NCBI GenBank assembly: GCA_016929245.1
Contig: JAFGJE010000174.1
Location: forward strand, 1 to 47,652
Length of the DNA stretch: 47,652 nt
Source of the DNA: Phycisphaerae bacterium
GTDB lineage: Bacteria; Planctomycetota; Phycisphaerae; SM23-33
Direction: 5' to 3'
The position numbers were made by a program, and so were the translations under genes. Shown here piece by piece: positions 45,676 to 47,652 of this stretch. Positions within the stretch are counted from its first letter, which is position 1. Each line of letters starts with the position of its first letter. The notes under the pieces are model-generated. The model saw only the letters and a program-made list of their open reading frames with translations, was not told where the DNA came from and ran no database searches.

Positions 45676-46803
45676 ATGACGTCGAAAGAACGATTACTGG
45701 CGGTGCTGCACGGTGAAATTCCGGATCACGTTCCGGTCTGTCCCGATATTTCCAACATGATCCCCGCGAAACTCACGGGCAAACCCTTCTGGGACGTTTA
45801 CGTTTACCAGGATCCCCCGCTGTGGAAGGCGTATATCGACGCCGTGAAATACTTCGGAATCGACGGCGGCATGGAGCTGTATCAATTCGGCGACCTGTTC
45901 GGCGACCTGGGCCCACAGCCGGAAACACGGATCGTCCACCGCCGGGATGACGGCAGCTTCTTCACGCAAGACTACCATCCGGAAACGGACCAATGGAGCG
46001 CGACGCTGCTATATCACACCCGCGACAATCCTCCCGGATACGGCATCAAACCCGAAACCGTCGGCCTGCCGACAACACCCTCCACCTGGGAGCCCATTGT
46101 CGGCGTCAAAGAATGGCCAACGGGTATGGAATTGTGGAAGTTGATGCGAAACGAGATGGGTGACCACGGTATCGTAGCTATGCCGTCCGGCGCATCAACG
46201 CTTTTGCTGCATAACGTAGAGGAAGTGTACGAATATCACGACAACCCAGCCAGGTTCCATCAGCGTCGCGACGAAATGCTACGTTTAGTGGAATCGCGGA
46301 TGGACATCATTGCAGACCTGGACGATAAGCCGGACTTGCTCTTCTGCGGTGCGTCGGGGTCGCTGGTGTTCCAGTCGCCGGCCATCTTCCGCGAACTGGC
46401 CTTGCCGGTGCTCAAACGCGCGACGGAACTGGCGTACGACCTGGGCATCCCGACGCACGTGCATTCCTGCGGGCCGGAAGCGGCGATGGTGAAAATGGCC
46501 GCCGAGGAAACCCGGCTGACGGTGATCGACCCGCTGGAAATCCCGCCGATGGGCGATTGCAACCTGGCGGAACTCAAACAACGATACGGCGACAGGATCG
46601 TCCTGAAGGGCAACCTGCATACCACGGACGTCATGCTCCGGGGAACCGTCAACGACGTTATCGCCGCGAGCAGGCAAGCCATCGACGACGCCGGGAAAGG
46701 CGGAGGATTCATTTTATCCACCGGCGACCAGTGCGGCCGGGACACGCCGGACGAGAATCTCTTCGCCATGGTCGAAACCGCGAAAACCCACGGGAGATAT
46801 TGA
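45676..46803 (+). CDS. Uroporphyrinogen-decarboxylase-fold methyltransferase-like protein
   Basis: A 375-residue URO-D superfamily protein with the start MTSKERLLAVLHGEIPDHVPVCP typical of MtaA/MtbA-like corrinoid methyltransferases. It has the zinc site THVHSCGPE (about residues 259-266) and the C-terminal GDQCGRDTPDENLFAM segment, where a further Cys completes the site. This is closer to a functional methyltransferase site than the first URO-D gene in the window. It probably moves a methyl group to or from a corrinoid or thiol, substrate unknown. No corrinoid-binding protein gene is adjacent. The divergent AraC gene probably regulates it. Confidence 0.8.
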   Translation: MTSKERLLAVLHGEIPDHVPVCPDISNMIPAKLTGKPFWDVYVYQDPPLWKAYIDAVKYFGIDGGMELYQFGDLFGDLGPQPETRIVHRRDDGSFFTQDYHPETDQWSATLLYHTRDNPPGYGIKPETVGLPTTPSTWEPIVGVKEWPTGMELWKLMRNEMGDHGIVAMPSGASTLLLHNVEEVYEYHDNPARFHQRRDEMLRLVESRMDIIADLDDKPDLLFCGASGSLVFQSPAIFRELALPVLKRATELAYDLGIPTHVHSCGPEAAMVKMAAEETRLTVIDPLEIPPMGDCNLAELKQRYGDRIVLKGNLHTTDVMLRGTVNDVIAASRQAIDDAGKGGGFILSTGDQCGRDTPDENLFAMVETAKTHGRY

Positions 46804-46809
46804 TCGGAG

Positions 46810-47547
46810 CTACACCAACCGCGCCGCGGCGGTGTCGAGGACGACGTGCATCGTTCCGTGGCGCGGGTCCACGCGGGCGGCGGGTAATTCCCGGTCGCCG
46901 TGTTTGAACACGCGTTCGATCACCTCGGCCTTGTCGTCGCCGGTGACCAGCAGCAGGATGTTTCGCGCGGCGTTGATCAGCGGGAAAGAGAAGGTCATGC
47001 GGTTTCGCCCCAGCACCGGGACATGGCAGGCGGCCACCAGGCGCTGCGTTTCCGCGAGAATTTCGGTATGCGGGAACAGGCTGGCGACGTGCCCGTCGCC
47101 GCCCATACCGAGCATGACCAGGTCGAACTGGGGAATCCCCTCCGGCCCGGCCGGCACGAGATGGCGGATGGTGGCTTCGTACTCCCGGGCGGCTGAGTCG
47201 ATGTCCTTCGCGTCGGCGCGCATCGCGTGCACGCGGGACCAGTCGATGGGGGTGTTGTCCAGCAGCACCTTCTGGGCCATCCCGAAATTGCTCTCCACGT
47301 CGTCCTGCGGCACGTCGCGTTCGTCGCCGAAGTACACTTCCACCTTCGACCAGGGCACGTTATCGCCCAACGCGCGATTGGCCAGGTGATGATACATGCT
47401 TCGCGGGGTCGTTCCGCCCGACAGCGCCAGGTGACAGACATCCCGCTGCCGGAGAGTTTCCAGAACGATGGACTTGAAGATGTCCGCCGCCTTGGCCGCC
47501 GCCTGCTCGGGCGTCGGTTCCACGATCATCCGTTTCGTTTCGATCAT
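46810..47547 (-). CDS. pgl: 6-phosphogluconolactonase
   Basis: Pgl hydrolyses 6-phosphogluconolactone in the oxidative pentose phosphate pathway. The 245-residue protein (DevB/SOL type, related to glucosamine-6-phosphate isomerases) shows LALSGGTTPRSMYHHLA (near residues 41-57), EVYFGDERDVPQDDVESNFGMA, and MLGMGGDGHVASLFPHT (near 148-164) with the catalytic His. Length is normal. No clear SD is seen. The zwf and gnd genes are not in the window. It converges with the URO-D-fold gene, leaving only 6 bases between their stops. Confidence 0.92.
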   Translation of the reverse strand: MIETKRMIVEPTPEQAAAKAADIFKSIVLETLRQRDVCHLALSGGTTPRSMYHHLANRALGDNVPWSKVEVYFGDERDVPQDDVESNFGMAQKVLLDNTPIDWSRVHAMRADAKDIDSAAREYEATIRHLVPAGPEGIPQFDLVMLGMGGDGHVASLFPHTEILAETQRLVAACHVPVLGRNRMTFSFPLINAARNILLLVTGDDKAEVIERVFKHGDRELPAARVDPRHGTMHVVLDTAAARLV

Positions 47548-47652
47548 ATCACGTACCCCGCGTTAGTGGTTCACCATATACCTATCGAACAGTATATGTA
47601 TCGACTACAACCCTTGCCAGTGCTGATGCGGATTTTCGAAGATTCGATCCGC

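Overview
This window reads as a GC-rich bacterial chromosome, most likely from an anaerobic or facultative planctomycete-like lineage (Phycisphaerae or a PVC relative). That placement is an inference. It rests on two secreted proteins with PEP-CTERM tails ending in Arg-rich stretches, AraC-type regulators facing uroporphyrinogen-decarboxylase-fold (URO-D) enzymes, a GH38 mannosidase, a candidate Re-citrate synthase, and many palindromic intergenic repeats. No rRNA, tRNA, CRISPR array, prophage or insertion sequence was seen.

Layout. 1-4,020: the end of an unknown gene, then an ATGA-coupled trio (PIG-L deacetylase, GT4 glycosyltransferase, six-hairpin glycosidase) and a small membrane protein. 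4,097-7,642: prfB, read through a programmed +1 frameshift, then an AraC regulator divergent from a URO-D-fold enzyme. 7,811-14,971: a minus-strand block with a PEP-CTERM protein, a LarA-type racemase, a STAS-methyltransferase fusion, a GH38 mannosidase and a Phd/RelE-type toxin-antitoxin (TA) pair. Upstream of the TA pair lie six TGTACA-type boxes at an exact 10-bp period. 15,208-19,271: an MNT antitoxin with a broken HEPN partner, a SAM methyltransferase whose 3' end lies on a relic of a second aldolase gene, the intact class II aldolase, and a DRE-TIM synthase. 19,604-24,335: a small Cys-rich protein with XerC/D, a second PEP-CTERM protein, dapF, a coiled-coil lipoprotein and a second AraC gene. 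24,470-26,641: two MDR dehydrogenases. 26,687-33,994: purN, ligA, ndk, then rpsO-pnp and a soluble histidine kinase. 34,006-41,513: a 2-hydroxyacid dehydrogenase, a YdjM-like membrane protein and a lemA-htpX-DUF4175-like operon. 41,687-47,547: der, a flavin disulfide reductase, a third AraC gene divergent from a second URO-D-fold enzyme, and pgl.

How it fits together. Housekeeping genes (prfB, fba, xer, dapF, purN, ligA, ndk, rpsO-pnp, der, pgl) alternate with a carbohydrate or small-molecule module: GH38, the glycosidase, LarA, two MDR dehydrogenases and two URO-D-fold enzymes. Three AraC regulators each sit head-to-head with one of these catabolic-looking genes, which suggests local substrate-sensing switches.

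The most unusual signals are non-coding or structural: the helically phased TGTACA array in front of the TA pair and mannosidase; mirror-image 13-bp boxes that each hold a -35 hexamer for the divergent ndk and rpsO promoters; seven copies of one intergenic palindrome whose arms change in a compensatory way; repeats that supply gene 3' ends (the PurN tail, the glycosidase stop); the aldolase relic; and the STAS-methyltransferase fusion. All calls come from reading the sequence only; no database search was run.
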